A stretch of DNA of 22,486 bases from the NCBI GenBank assembly GCA_030141605.1, contig JAQGDQ010001881.1:1-22486 (forward strand), given 5' to 3'. The first letter of the stretch is position 1, and every line of letters starts with the position of its first letter. This document shows, in pieces, positions 10,131 to 19,167 of the stretch. The notes below the pieces were generated by a model that did no database searches, was not told the DNA's origin, and saw nothing but the letters and a program-made list of their open reading frames with translations. Both the position numbers and the translations under genes were made by a program. This stretch comes from Tubiluchus corallicola (lineage: Eukaryota; Priapulida; Priapulimorpha; Priapulimorphida; Tubiluchidae).

Positions 10131-10538
10131 TGTGGAAATTGTAACTGTATATTTTTAGGTGCTGCCATCTATTAACTAATCCCTTTACATTTTACTAGCT
10201 AAACTCACCCCCAGTATAATTGTACGGTCCAGTGAATATGCATACTCACTGGATCTCTCCCTATTTTACAGTAATGGTTTTTGTGAAGCCAAGTTTGCAT
10301 AATCACCTATACCTATATATACTGACTGGATTCTACTTTTAGTCACTCTCTGTCTCACTCTCAATGCAGTGCAGAAATCATGCCAGTCGTGCTACACAAT
10401 GTCACTTACTGTCTAACTCTCAGTGATCAGTGCAGGACACTCTTGTTCTCAGTGTTCAGTGTAGCAGTCATTCTACATATGTGTATGTAGTCTAATAAAC
10501 GCTTTTCAGTTTTGAGCAGCCTTAAACAATGACTTTCA
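10131..10538 (+). mobile_element. Possible solo LTR
   Basis: The 408-bp segment starts TGTGG and ends TTTCA (TG...CA) between two CATG tetranucleotides (10127-10130, 10539-10542), which could be a 4-bp duplication. Inside are a TATATA box (10314-10319) and AATAAA (10494-10499), in the order expected for an LTR promoter and polyadenylation site. No internal retrovirus-like coding or second LTR is seen. TG/CA ends with a 4-bp match could arise by chance. Confidence 0.3.
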
Positions 10539-11248
10539 CATGATGCAAAGAACCTACTTTTCATTGAAATTTTTGAAAACAATCAACTGCAGATGATGTG
10601 AACCGTCCAAGGGGGGCGCCACATGCACTTTGCATGACAATGCATTATAATCACTTGTTTAAACGCTCCACTAACCTGTCGGTTTAGTTTTCTACAATAG
10701 TAAGACTAGTTAAGATAGATTTTTACTTTTTAGTCACTAATACAGCGAAAGTTCATGGATTGTGTTTCAGTACATTCGACACCCTGCAATGTTCTTTCGC
10801 CTGGGCTGAAGCCATCTATTGTTTAGCGGTTTCTGAATCGCGGCTCTGGCTTCATTGCATTTATAACTGTTCTACTAATTAGAAATCCTGGTTTTACAAG
10901 GCGAGACAAATACACAGAGAAACTCCGCTGCCATAAATTAAACTCATTATTCTAGTCTAATTATGCAGCATAACAATCAGTTGCCAGGCAAATTTATAAT
11001 GCTGAATGAGCAGATTTTTCACGACATTTAATTCACCAACGCTGATTTATACTTACTAACAACAGTGATTAACACTTGCTTAATTAACCCAGCTTGTTAG
11101 ATGCTATTTGTTTTTCTAAGACGGATGACATTTAAGTTTCGCTAGACTAATTTTCCATGAAGGACACCCAAGTTTTAACACATTTTACTGACATTTGGGT
11201 TTAGTAGTTTAGTATTTCCTCCTCTTGTTTGCTTCATAAAAATGATTA

Positions 11249-12372
11249 TTAACCCTTTCAGTCCCAAATTATATGTCTCGATCCTTTTCTCGATGTGCGT
11301 GTGATCTCGTGTCTGAGATCCCGTGTGTGTGTGTGTCTAAAACTCAGAGTTTATATCTTGAAGAGCTGACCTTGCTAAAAAATGCACCATGTGGCAAAAC
11401 CGGCGGCAGGTGACATCCCCTGCTATGCGATTTCTGCCTTTACGATCAGCAAGGTGGTCTTCGAATTCTTTTGCTCCGTGAGATCTCTTTCCGTCGTCGG
11501 CAACTCTTTACATTTCTCTTTCTCCAATGTCTCCGAGCGCTGGTAGAGACCTTGGTGACGATCATAAAGTCATCTTCACAAGACATCTGCCTACTACCCT
11601 TCTTCCGTTAATTAACTGTAACTCTGCATGTGGTTACACAAGACAATAGTGTCTTCGCTTAAACAGACATCTGTGTTTCTCTACAATGTGCAATAATTTG
11701 CGTCGCATTAAATCCGTACTTATCAGCTAGATGAGTTTCTGTGTCAACCAATAAATTTATCTTATGAAATCAGGGAGGCATGAGATTTATCAACTGAATC
11801 TAATTCAGTTGATAACTCCATTAATTTACTACCAATTTATCGATTTATAAATTCACAACATATACTTTACTAAACAAAAAGCTAATTACTGGACTTGCAA
11901 AGAGGTATTTGCACATCATTGCATTATTGAGTGTAACAACAAGACAGTTTTTGCACTGCATTCCTGCGTCTATTATTATGAAAATGAATTACAACCGTTT
12001 GTTCCCAATGTATCCTGTGGGATACACAACATTCTTTGTCATGTGCAAAAAACAAAGTCCGACTTTTTAAAAAACACAACAAAAGCATAAAATGTGCTTC
12101 ATTTTACAACTGTTGATAATTTTAAGACATTTAGTATGCATGCTATACTGATCTGTACAAAGTCGTCTCTACAGTACTGTACCTTGCGCAGTTTTTATGC
12201 TATGTAGATTTTCTAGTTTGCCATTTTATCACCATTTTTAGTCTATTGTTATTGGCTTAAATCAAAATAACTATTAACAGATCAAATGACTGTCAGTTTT
12301 AAAATTTTATTAATTTTATAGGCAGAAAATATTCTTGTATCCCACGGGATACAAGGGGTATGAAAGGGTTAA
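11249..12372 (-). mobile_element. TTAA-bounded (piggyBac-like) element, copy B (inverted, with extra interior)
   Basis: It starts TTAACCCTTTCAGTCCC and ends GGGTATGAAAGGGTTAA, the reverse complement of the copy A ends. The part 11998-12372 is a close inverted match to copy A. Between the short left end (11249-11273) and 11998 it carries about 720 bp that copy A lacks. Copy A may be a deletion derivative, or copy B may have taken an insertion. The extra interior has a GTGTGT run and a 13-bp hairpin (11787-11815) but no transposase frame. Confidence 0.75.
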
Positions 12373-12785
12373 GTGAGTGTTTTTATTTCTTAACTGCATT
12401 TTTGTTCTTTTTTATTTTTTTTTTTGAAATTACTAGTAAAACAATCACGTATTTAGAACTTTAGCTTTACTGAAAACTTTCTGTTGCTCAGAACATGATT
12501 TTAGGTCTTCATATTACCTGTTTTCAATAGTGCTTAAAATTAGGCAGTCATTTTTGTCTTGACTGCAGTTAATTGCAGTGATGACTCACATTGTGGCAAC
12601 TTCAACACTGTAAATAATGAATCAAGAGTTATAATAGCTTAAAGGAAAATCGGACGACTGTTTGAAGTCAATCTCATTTTAATTTACTGTCCAAAACATA
12701 CATTTTCTTGCCTATAAAAAATAGCAATTCTTTCTTATATTTGAATAATTAGTTTAGAAAGTTAATAATTAACGGCAGCCGAACA

Positions 12786-12940
12786 CGGCTATTGCTTACG
12801 TCAGAAACTAACCACCGTTTGTGCAATGGCAGGCATCTTCCGTTGCGCGTCAAGCACGTTCGCGTAAGTGTTTCTGCTTAAACGCGTGATGTCACGAAAA
12901 TGGGCTCTACGTCATATGACATCAGAAACTAACACTGCAG
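12786..12940 (+). repeat. Diverged relative of the 16171/18418 dispersed repeat
   Basis: The words ACGTCAGAAACTAAC (near 12798), AAGTGTTTCTGCT (near 12866), TGATGTCACGAAAATG and TGACATCAGAAACTAAC (near 12917) recur, altered, in or beside the repeat copies at 16171 and 18418. The relationship is seen only at these motifs, so the borders are approximate. Confidence 0.3.
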
Positions 12941-14605
12941 TTCATGATCGTGGTTATCACGGTACCGCCTCTATTTGTGACAAAAAGACGCCGTTGCCAA
13001 TCTTAGTAGATTCACTGAGCCGCGCGTAGCTTTGAAAGTTTAACGAAATTTGAGTATCCGGGGTAATTATTATTTAATCTAAGCTTTGATTTAAAATAAA
13101 CTATTGTAGTTTTCGATATTTTAGAGCATTCTTTATTCTGAACTCGTGTTTACACAATCATCCGGTTTTTCTTTAACAAATCACGAATCAGCCACAGACA
13201 TAACAGAATTTTTTCTAGTATACGAATTGTTATAGGAAATTAGTTATTACATTAGATAAAAATGTGTTATAGTTTTAAAAAAGTTATTCTATAGGAGGTA
13301 ATATCAGCGCAAAGCAAAAAATGAACGTTCATTCAAAACTGTTTTGTTATATCCGCAAAAGGATTTATTTTATTTACCCACTTCTGTTTGGAATTCTCTT
13401 TTAGGTTTTCTAGTTTTGATAAGCACAAGTTGTTCTTCGTTTTTCTTGTTGTTTTTTTATTTTTTCCTAAACAAACTCGTGCCGTAGATGATTGTTAGGG
13501 TAATAAGGCCATGGAATTTTCTGGGAAAAATGGCGGCAAATTTGCATTTTGAATTCTCTAGAGAGCAAAAAGTGGAAAGTTGAATTTACCAAAGACGCGA
13601 TAGTACGTGGTTGGATTACTGTGCTCCATACTTGCAGATATTTAATATTTCTTTACAAATCTGTTTAAGCTGTTAAGAGTAAAGTTGTCTTGTAAAGATT
13701 TGCAAAAATCAGCTCAGGTCGTTACGTGAATTCAAGGGCAAGTTAACAGGTAATAATCTTGTGATTTAATAAGATAATTTACGCAGAAGGTGAAGTCATC
13801 TATCTAACCTGTGTGCCATTTTTGTTAAATTTCTACATGGGCATTTTGTACGATCAGACGAGTATGAATGCAGCGTTCTTATGGGAAATGAGTGTGCTCG
13901 ATTAGATACATTATGCTTTGATCAAATACATTTCATCATTAAAACGTAATAGGAGGAACGTAATGTGATAGTACGATACACTAGGGCGATATAGTTCAGT
14001 AACGCACATCTGTGTTTTACTTATAGATATATGGTTGTTTATGTAATAAGCGCTTGTGGTGTATTAGTCTCACTATTACGTTTTACCCAATTGCGCTTAT
14101 ACCTAGCTGCGTAACTGTTTGTAGTGTAGTACCCTTTATGAAATCATTGTTTATTATATGGCTATTATATAAAATTGGAGTCAGTAACTGCTTGTGATGT
14201 GTTATAAAATAATCGCTTTATATGTATATGAATGGACGTATATGCAATTTCCTTGGCGACTAAGAATTTTTTAACACTAGGCGGCTTAAATGTGACCCCC
14301 TAGGGTGCAGTCTAGTTAGTTTATTGGTAAGTACGTCCCTGATAATAGTATAATAGCAATGGCAGACACAGGGCGAGAGCAATCCATTGAAGGAGGCCAA
14401 TGTAATTTGGCGTTTGAAGGAGCTAATGCTTTAACTTTCTCCAAGTCTGATCTCAACTGTATTTTTGAAGATCGAGAACATCTTTAGGACTGTTAAAGTT
14501 AAATTCATGAAAATGTGTAAAAATTTTAGCTATGAAAGAACTTATCTTGAGTTGGTAAATGTGGTATCAACTGAAATTTGCGCATCACGTAGGTTAGTTA
14601 TGGGT

Positions 14606-14820
14606 ACCCTTACTTTACTCACTTTTACTTCTAATTCTGCTACTAATTCACCTAATTCAGCCATGTAGTGAGATGGTGGACCTTACTTTACTCACTTTTA
14701 CTTCTAATTCTGGTGCTAATTCAGCCATGTAGTGAGATGGTGGACCTTACTTTACTCACTTTTACTTCTAATTCTGCTACTAATTCAGCTAATTCAGTCA
14801 TGTAGTGAGATGGTAGACCG
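14606..14820 (+). repeat. Three-unit tandem repeat (73/64 bp) next to the exon B acceptor
   Basis: The block CCTTACTTTACTCACTTTTA starts at 14608, 14681 and 14745. The units run through CTAATTCAG and GTAGTGAGATGGTGGA and differ by a 9-bp loss in the middle unit. The array ends about 41 bp before exon B. Each unit carries TACTAAT or GCTAAT followed by TTCAG, which resembles a branch point plus 3' splice site. Confidence 0.85.
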
Positions 14821-14860
14821 TCCATGTTCATTGTTGCCATTCATTGTATTTATTTTTCAG

Positions 14861-15019
14861 AACGGAGCAAATGTGAATCTGGGTAACAGCAGAGGTAACA
14901 CGCCACTTCACGAAGCTTCCGCCAATAACTATTCCAGTTTAATTCACCTACTGCTAGAGAATGGTGCAGTTGTTACTTCTAAAAATCGTGCACAGCTCAC
15001 ACCGCTGCAGTTAGCACAG
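14861..15019 (+). CDS. Ankyrin-repeat protein (ANKRD27/VARP-like), internal exon B
   Basis: This is a 159-nt exon (53 codons, phase 0 to 0) with acceptor TTATTTTTCAG and donor CACAG then GTAAAT at 15020. It encodes NGANVNLGNSR, then GNTPLHEASANNYSSLIHLL, then LENGAVVTSKNRAQLTPLQLAQ. These are one complete 33-residue ankyrin repeat plus the start of the next, where GxTPLH has become LTPLQ, a common form of a capping repeat. The GNTPLHEA...LL..GA...KN...TPL..A order is close to the final repeats of ANKRD27 as I recall them. An in-frame ATG lies in the sequence just upstream (14811), but the strong acceptor and the repeat continuity favour the spliced form. Confidence 0.9.
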
Positions 15020-15540
15020 GTAAATGGAATAAGTTACAGGTTGATTACAGGTGTTAGCAGAGAATTTGAGCCTCATGACAAATAGAAATGTTATCATAGT
15101 GTAGTTTTTTTTAGTTTTTTTTTGTTATTACATGTTTTAGTACATGTGGTATGTTTTTATTGTTAGAGTTTTCGTTTTCTCTAATTATCGTAAGTCGTGA
15201 GTAACACAGTAAATAAATATATACTGAATCAGTACGTTTCATGTTATTCAAACATGCCGTTCTAAATGAAACGATACTTCCAATAAATAAGCTATGTCAC
15301 GTAACATATGAGTAACATTATCAGCTTATAAAATGACAAAAATAATAATAATAATATAGCTGAAAGTAGTTTCATTTACTTAACGATTTTTAGTTTATAA
15401 ATTATTTCACTTTCTGTTAGAATCTGGCACCTATTTTTGTATCATTTTTAATTTCTATAATTGAGTATGTATCACGTGTTCACGCTGTGCTCTGTTCCTA
15501 GCTTGTCTTCCTTGTACATTCTCTGTTAGCATCCTGCAGT

Positions 15541-15930
15541 GATTCGGTGATCCTGGGGAACCAGTAATTCGGTGATCCTAGGGAACCAGTAATTCGGTGA
15601 TCCTAGGGAACCAGTAATTCGGTGATCCTAGGGAACCAGTAATTCGGTGATCCTAGGGAACCAGTAATTCGGTGATCCTAGGGAACCAGTAATTCGGTGA
15701 CCCTGGGGAACCAGTAATTCGGTGATCCTAGGGAACGTAATGTGTCCTGGGGAACCAGTAATTCGTGATCCTGGGGAACCAGTAATTCGGTGATCCTGGG
15801 GAACCAGTAATTCGGTGATCCTAGACAACCAGTAATTCGGTGATCCTGGGGAACCAGTAATTCGGTGATCCTAGGGAACCAGTAATTCGGTGATCCTAGG
15901 GAACCAGTAATTCGGTGATCCTAGGGAACC
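15541..15930. repeat. 25-bp minisatellite, about 15 units
   Basis: The unit GGTGATCCTAGGGAACCAGT plus AATTC is repeated head to tail for about 390 bp. The main variant is CCTAGGG versus CCTGGGG. One unit near 15732-15756 is disrupted (GTAATGTGTCC). The consistent open frame on the minus strand follows from the repeat and is not a gene. Confidence 0.96.
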
Positions 15931-16170
15931 TACTGCTTGACTTTGTTGCTTTCTTCAATCTATATTCTAGCGTTTGTATGCAGAAGCAAAACAAAAGATT
16001 TAATCAGCAAAAAAAGTACAAAGTCATTATAGGAAGACAGTATGTACTACCCCATTTTCAAGTATGATAAAAACTGTACATTTTGACACAATTAATACTG
16101 CAACAGCGTTTTTGATATAATTAAATAACAGATTAAAATCTTAATTAACAGCGGGCGGATCCAACTATTG

Positions 16171-16411
16171 ATGACATCACAAACTAACATAATTTTCAAC
16201 AGCAAAAATATTCCACGAGCGCGTTGCACGTGTTTGCAAAAGCGAACATTGAAGTACAGTGCTACTATATGATACTCAGTATTGTACTAAAACTAGGTAA
16301 GTTTTAAGATGAAAATTTTCAAATTTACCGCTGTGCTCACGCATGAGCTGTTGAACGCGTGTAGTTCGTCACGAACTAACACATCTGAACTGAGAAGTAC
16401 AGCACCTGCTG
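16171..16411 (+). repeat. Unnamed dispersed repeat, copy 1
   Basis: It shares an ordered set of blocks with 18418-18680: ATGACATCACAAACTAACAT, AATTTTCAACAGCA, TTTACCGCTGTGCTCACGCA, TGAGCT..TGAACG and GTACAGCACCTG. The blocks are in direct orientation 2.2 kb apart. The middle is diverged. No terminal repeats, tail or coding part are seen, so its class is unknown. Confidence 0.7.
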
Positions 16412-16440
16412 GCTAAATATGAACTATGGGCTAAAGTTTA

Positions 16441-16511
16441 CATTTACCCCCCCCCCCCCTCAACACACAAGAAATTAGAAAGGACAAAAAGGAGGAAAGA
16501 ATGCCTTTCTT

Positions 16512-16600
<89 letters not shown>

Positions 16601-16602
16601 TT
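16441..16602. repeat. Poly-C run followed by a (CT)n microsatellite
   Basis: A run of about 13 C lies at 16447-16459. It is followed by a purine-rich spacer, then a (CT)n tract (16505-16602) with CTTT units at both ends. It is pyrimidine-rich on the transcribed sense strand but lies far from the exon C acceptor. Confidence 0.95.
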
Positions 16603-16888
16603 CCATGTTTTTTAATTTGGAGATTTTTTATTCATTGTTACTGTTCTTACAATTAAGAATTAATTTGCTGTATTTTTCAGCCTGTAACCTTTAACAGTCG
16701 TTGACTTTACACTTTCTTGACTCTTTTCTCAATTAAACTCCATTAAGCAGTTGAGTTTGCATGTCTAGTGAGTGATTCATTGATATTTCATACTGACACA
16801 AATACCTGATGGCTATTTTAATCGTGACGTGTGATAAAGCTTTAGAATGTGATTTAATGCGAGGGAGAGATTTAGCGTTTCTGTAAAC

Positions 16889-17379
16889 CAGGGGTGTGCA
16901 AATTATCTGACTAGTCGGGCCACATTAAACTTTCCCACAATTCCTGCGGGCCACAGGCAGTTTGATCAGGGAGCCAAGTACAGAAAGGCCTAATAACGAT
17001 TTTTTTGCATCCGAGCTGCGTACATCATCACTACTACACTCAAGAAACTATTTTAGAAGTTATTAAAATTTATATTACAAACCATATATTTCTACTTTCA
17101 GGACAGATAGTGGTAATTTCATTACAATGCATATTAGTAATGTGTATCACACAGTCTGTGTAGTACAGTGACATTAAGCTACAACCGTCTTGTAAGGGTT
17201 AATGGCATCCGATCTAGTAGAAAAAACTACCCGCACTATCTTTGGGATTGTGGCACGGACTTCAGCTGGATACACTTAATTAATCGCCCGGGCCGCACTT
17301 TCATTAGGTTGACAAACCTCTTCGCTGGCCGCACAAATTCTCTCGGCGGGCCCCGCGGGCCGCAATTTGCACACCCCTG
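16889..17379 (-). mobile_element. hAT-type MITE, copy 3 (complete, inverted)
   Basis: Both ends match the 16-bp CAGGGGTGTGCAAATT terminal repeat, and the flanks are CTGTAAAC and GTGTAAAC, an 8-bp duplication with one mismatch. At 491 bp it is the longest of the three and probably closest to the master sequence. It lies in the opposite orientation to copies 1 and 2. The shared frame reads on the + strand here from 17168 (start MTLSYNRLVRVNGIRSSRKN). Its ends are GC-rich (CGGCCCGCGGGGCCCGCC region near the right end). Confidence 0.88.
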
Positions 17380-17794
17380 GTGTAAACAGACGCGTTTACT
17401 CACGTTGAGGTGTGGCTTGGTCCTTACTATCATTCCCTTCATTGTTATTTTTCAACGTAATTCACAGATTAATTAGAACCAAGTCTTCCTTGCAGCGAGG
17501 CTAATTAATTAAATTGAAAAGCCATTTTGCAAGTCAAGTGATCGTGATAATGCGTGGCGCTGATTCAAATAATACTCACTGAGAAAGTAGTTGAAATAAT
17601 TACCATTTTTGCAGTTTCTTTGCTGCTTTGAATCAGAGTAGTATGGGCAATTACGTCCATGCTGTTTGTAAATTGGAAAATCAAATTTGTATTTGGACTT
17701 GCAGAATCCGTTATAATTGCAAAATTTTCGTTTAGTTTTGTATATTTGTCTATCTATGACTAGATTATAAGTTATCACTGCACAAAAAGTAAAA

Positions 17795-17913
17795 ACAACA
17801 AATCATGTTGAAGGAAAACAACGGTTCTCGTCTGATCACCGAAGTTAAGCAACGTAGAGCCGGGTTAGTACTTTGATGGGTGACCGCCTAGGAATACCAG
17901 GTGCTCTAGGCTT
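17795..17913 (+). pseudogene. 5S rRNA-like sequence (pseudogene or 5S-SINE head)
   Basis: From CGGTTCTCGTCTGATCACC through GAAGTTAAGCAACGTAGAGC, CGGGTTAGTACTTTGATGGG, TGACCGCCTAGGAATACCAG and GTGCTCTAGGCTT the sequence follows metazoan 5S rRNA almost base for base. Both halves of the internal pol III promoter (box A and box C) are present. The first ~25 bases are diverged, so the terminal stem with CTAGGCTT would not close. It is a single copy in a transposon-rich intron, with a long non-5S body after it. A mobile 5S-derived element or a 5S pseudogene is therefore likelier than a working gene. Confidence 0.8.
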
Positions 17914-18366
17914 GCGGGATGCCCACACTATCTCGACACTAGGCGGAGGAGCTGCACAAGGCAGCCAACGGCTAGAGGGCGGAGGAGGTCAACTGACCCA
18001 ACGGCCATGTGTAGAGGAGTAAACGTTCCAAATCAGGAGTGGAGCCCCGAAGGCGGACCAGTGCAGCATGCTCACTGACTCTGGCAGCTCCTGCAGCCAA
18101 CCTGGTGCCAAACGTATCGCTCCGCTTTCCTTTGGACTACACCAGGGAGGAAGAGAGGGGGTTCCTGTTGTCTGGGCAACTCAGGATCTCCACACACCTT
18201 GCCCAGGCGTGCGCCCTGGAGACGTTCAAAGATCGCACTGCTCAGCCACAGTCGACGCTGCAACTCCATCAATGTGATCAATAACTGACTCTCTTGGCGC
18301 ACACTCCATTGTCTTCCGAGACAGAAGGATGCCAACCCTATTTTGAATTGTTGCACAAAATAAACA
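17914..18366 (+). repeat. GC-richer body downstream of the 5S-like head
   Basis: This block is clearly GC-richer than the intron around it and begins directly at the 3' end of the 5S-like part. It contains repeated words (GGCGGAGGAG twice; GCAGCCAAC twice). It ends near AATAAACATTTT (18360), after which AT-rich intron resumes. Three overlapping frames of 69-94 codons are open on both strands, and none resembles a known protein. It may be the body of a 5S-headed SINE (unusually long if so) or sequence carried with the 5S copy. Confidence 0.4.
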
Positions 18367-18417
18367 TTTTAACCCAATAATAATGCCATAATAAGTGTTT
18401 CTGCTAAGTAATAGGTT

Positions 18418-18680
18418 ATGTCATCACAAATAAACATAATTTTCAACAGCATAAACATCCCATGAGTGTGTTACACATACGTGGAAATTGAAGTGCAATG
18501 CTGTACAGATGAAGTATGCTGTACTACAATGCTGTACTACATGCTGTACTACAATGTTCAGTGTGGTATATAAAAACTCAGGCAAATTTAAGTTTACCGC
18601 TGTGCTCACGCATGAGCTCCTGAACGTGTGCACTACGTCACAACTGAACAACTCCGAACTGAGTGGTACAGCACCTGTTG
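18418..18680 (+). repeat. Unnamed dispersed repeat, copy 2
   Basis: This is the direct-orientation partner of 16171-16411, with the same ordered blocks from ATGTCATCACAAATAAACAT to GGTACAGCACCTGTTG. It differs by an internal expansion of about three units of ATGCTGTACTACA (18515-18557). It follows the 5S-headed block by about 50 bp. Confidence 0.7.
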
Positions 18681-18956
18681 TTGTGCAACGCTTTTGCATG
18701 GTGCAGCTATTATTACTCATCTAGCTAGCAAAAAGCAAAATGTGTGTAAGAGTGAAGAACTAGCTTCGCGAATGTGTAATTACCACATTCTGTGATAATT
18801 CACGTAAGTCTTTCTTGTTTGTTGTGAATAAAAATGTACAGTTGATGTAACTTGCTTGATTTGTCGTCTTGAACATGATGTCCTTTCCTTTTCCTTCTCT
18901 TTTTCCCTTTTTTTTCTGCTCTTGTGGGTGAAAATGATTGATTATTTTGTCTCCAG

Positions 18957-19167
18957 AGTGATGCTGTGTTGTGTGCACTGGACAGAAACATAGAGCATCC
19001 TTCTTCGTTGTCCTCTTCCTCTGCCTCTGCATCATCATTGACGCTGGACATAAGTCAGAGGAAATCATCCAGCGTGGCTGATATATCTGATACGCGGACT
19101 TTCTCACAAGACGATGGCACTTCGGCGGTATCAGGATTGGCGAGCCCAAGGCTCTGCGAACTCCAAG
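18957..19167 (+). CDS. Ankyrin-repeat protein (ANKRD27/VARP-like), exon C: capping helix and Ser-rich tail
   Basis: This is a 211-nt exon (70 codons plus 1 nt, phase 0 to 1) with acceptor TTTTGTCTCCAG and donor CCAAG then GTAACG at 19168. It begins SDAVLCALDRNIEH. Joined to LQLAQ of exon B, this makes the short final ankyrin helix. After this comes a low-complexity Ser/Ala stretch (PSSLSSSSASASSLTLD), then QRKSSSVADISDTRTFSQDD, ending LASPRLCELQ. RKSSS is a basophilic kinase-type site by pattern only. The tail is probably disordered. ANKRD27 also has a polar Ser-containing tail after its last repeat, but I cannot align it by eye. The 174-codon frame antisense to this exon (18760-19284) is treated as a shadow. 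Confidence 0.75.

Larger units (their letters stand above)
5716..14860 (+). other. 9.1-kb phase-0 intron of the ankyrin gene
   Basis: It runs from the donor GTACGT to the acceptor TATTTTTCAG. The exact 33-residue repeat spacing across it argues that no exon is hidden inside, at least in the main transcript. It is a transposon sink: LINE fragments (6358-6707, 6945-7253), a LINE tail (8275-8452), an inverted pair of TTAA elements, a truncated hAT copy and a possible LTR. The stretches 7254-8274, 9589-10130, 10539-11248 and 12941-14358 hold no gene that I can recognise. They are AT-rich with scattered short palindromes. Confidence 0.8.
15020..18956 (+). other. 3.9-kb phase-0 intron of the ankyrin gene
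   Basis: It runs from donor GTAAAT to acceptor TTGTCTCCAG. Exon B ends TPLQLAQ and exon C begins SDAVLCALDRN, which together complete a short capping helix, so no exon need be missing. Its content is mostly repeats, annotated separately. 15090-15540 and 17388-17794 are AT-rich with no gene or repeat that I can identify. A (TAA)n-like run sits near 15343-15356. Confidence 0.75.

Noticed and set aside
14732-14860. 5' extension of exon B through the tandem repeat (in-frame ATG at 14811)
   Set aside because: The strong acceptor at 14860 and exact ankyrin spacing with exon A favour splicing. The extension reads as repeat-derived Leu/Ile-rich sequence.
15628-15828. Minus-strand repeat ORF (ITGSPG-type)
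   Set aside because: Translation of the 25-bp minisatellite; not a multiple of three in unit length and no gene context.
15541-15930. Possible CRISPR array
   Set aside because: Units are directly adjacent with no unique spacers, and the context is a eukaryotic intron.
18039-18356. Overlapping ORFs on both strands of the GC-rich body after the 5S-like head
   Set aside because: Three frames are open at once, which is expected from GC-rich sequence with few stops. None matches a known protein.
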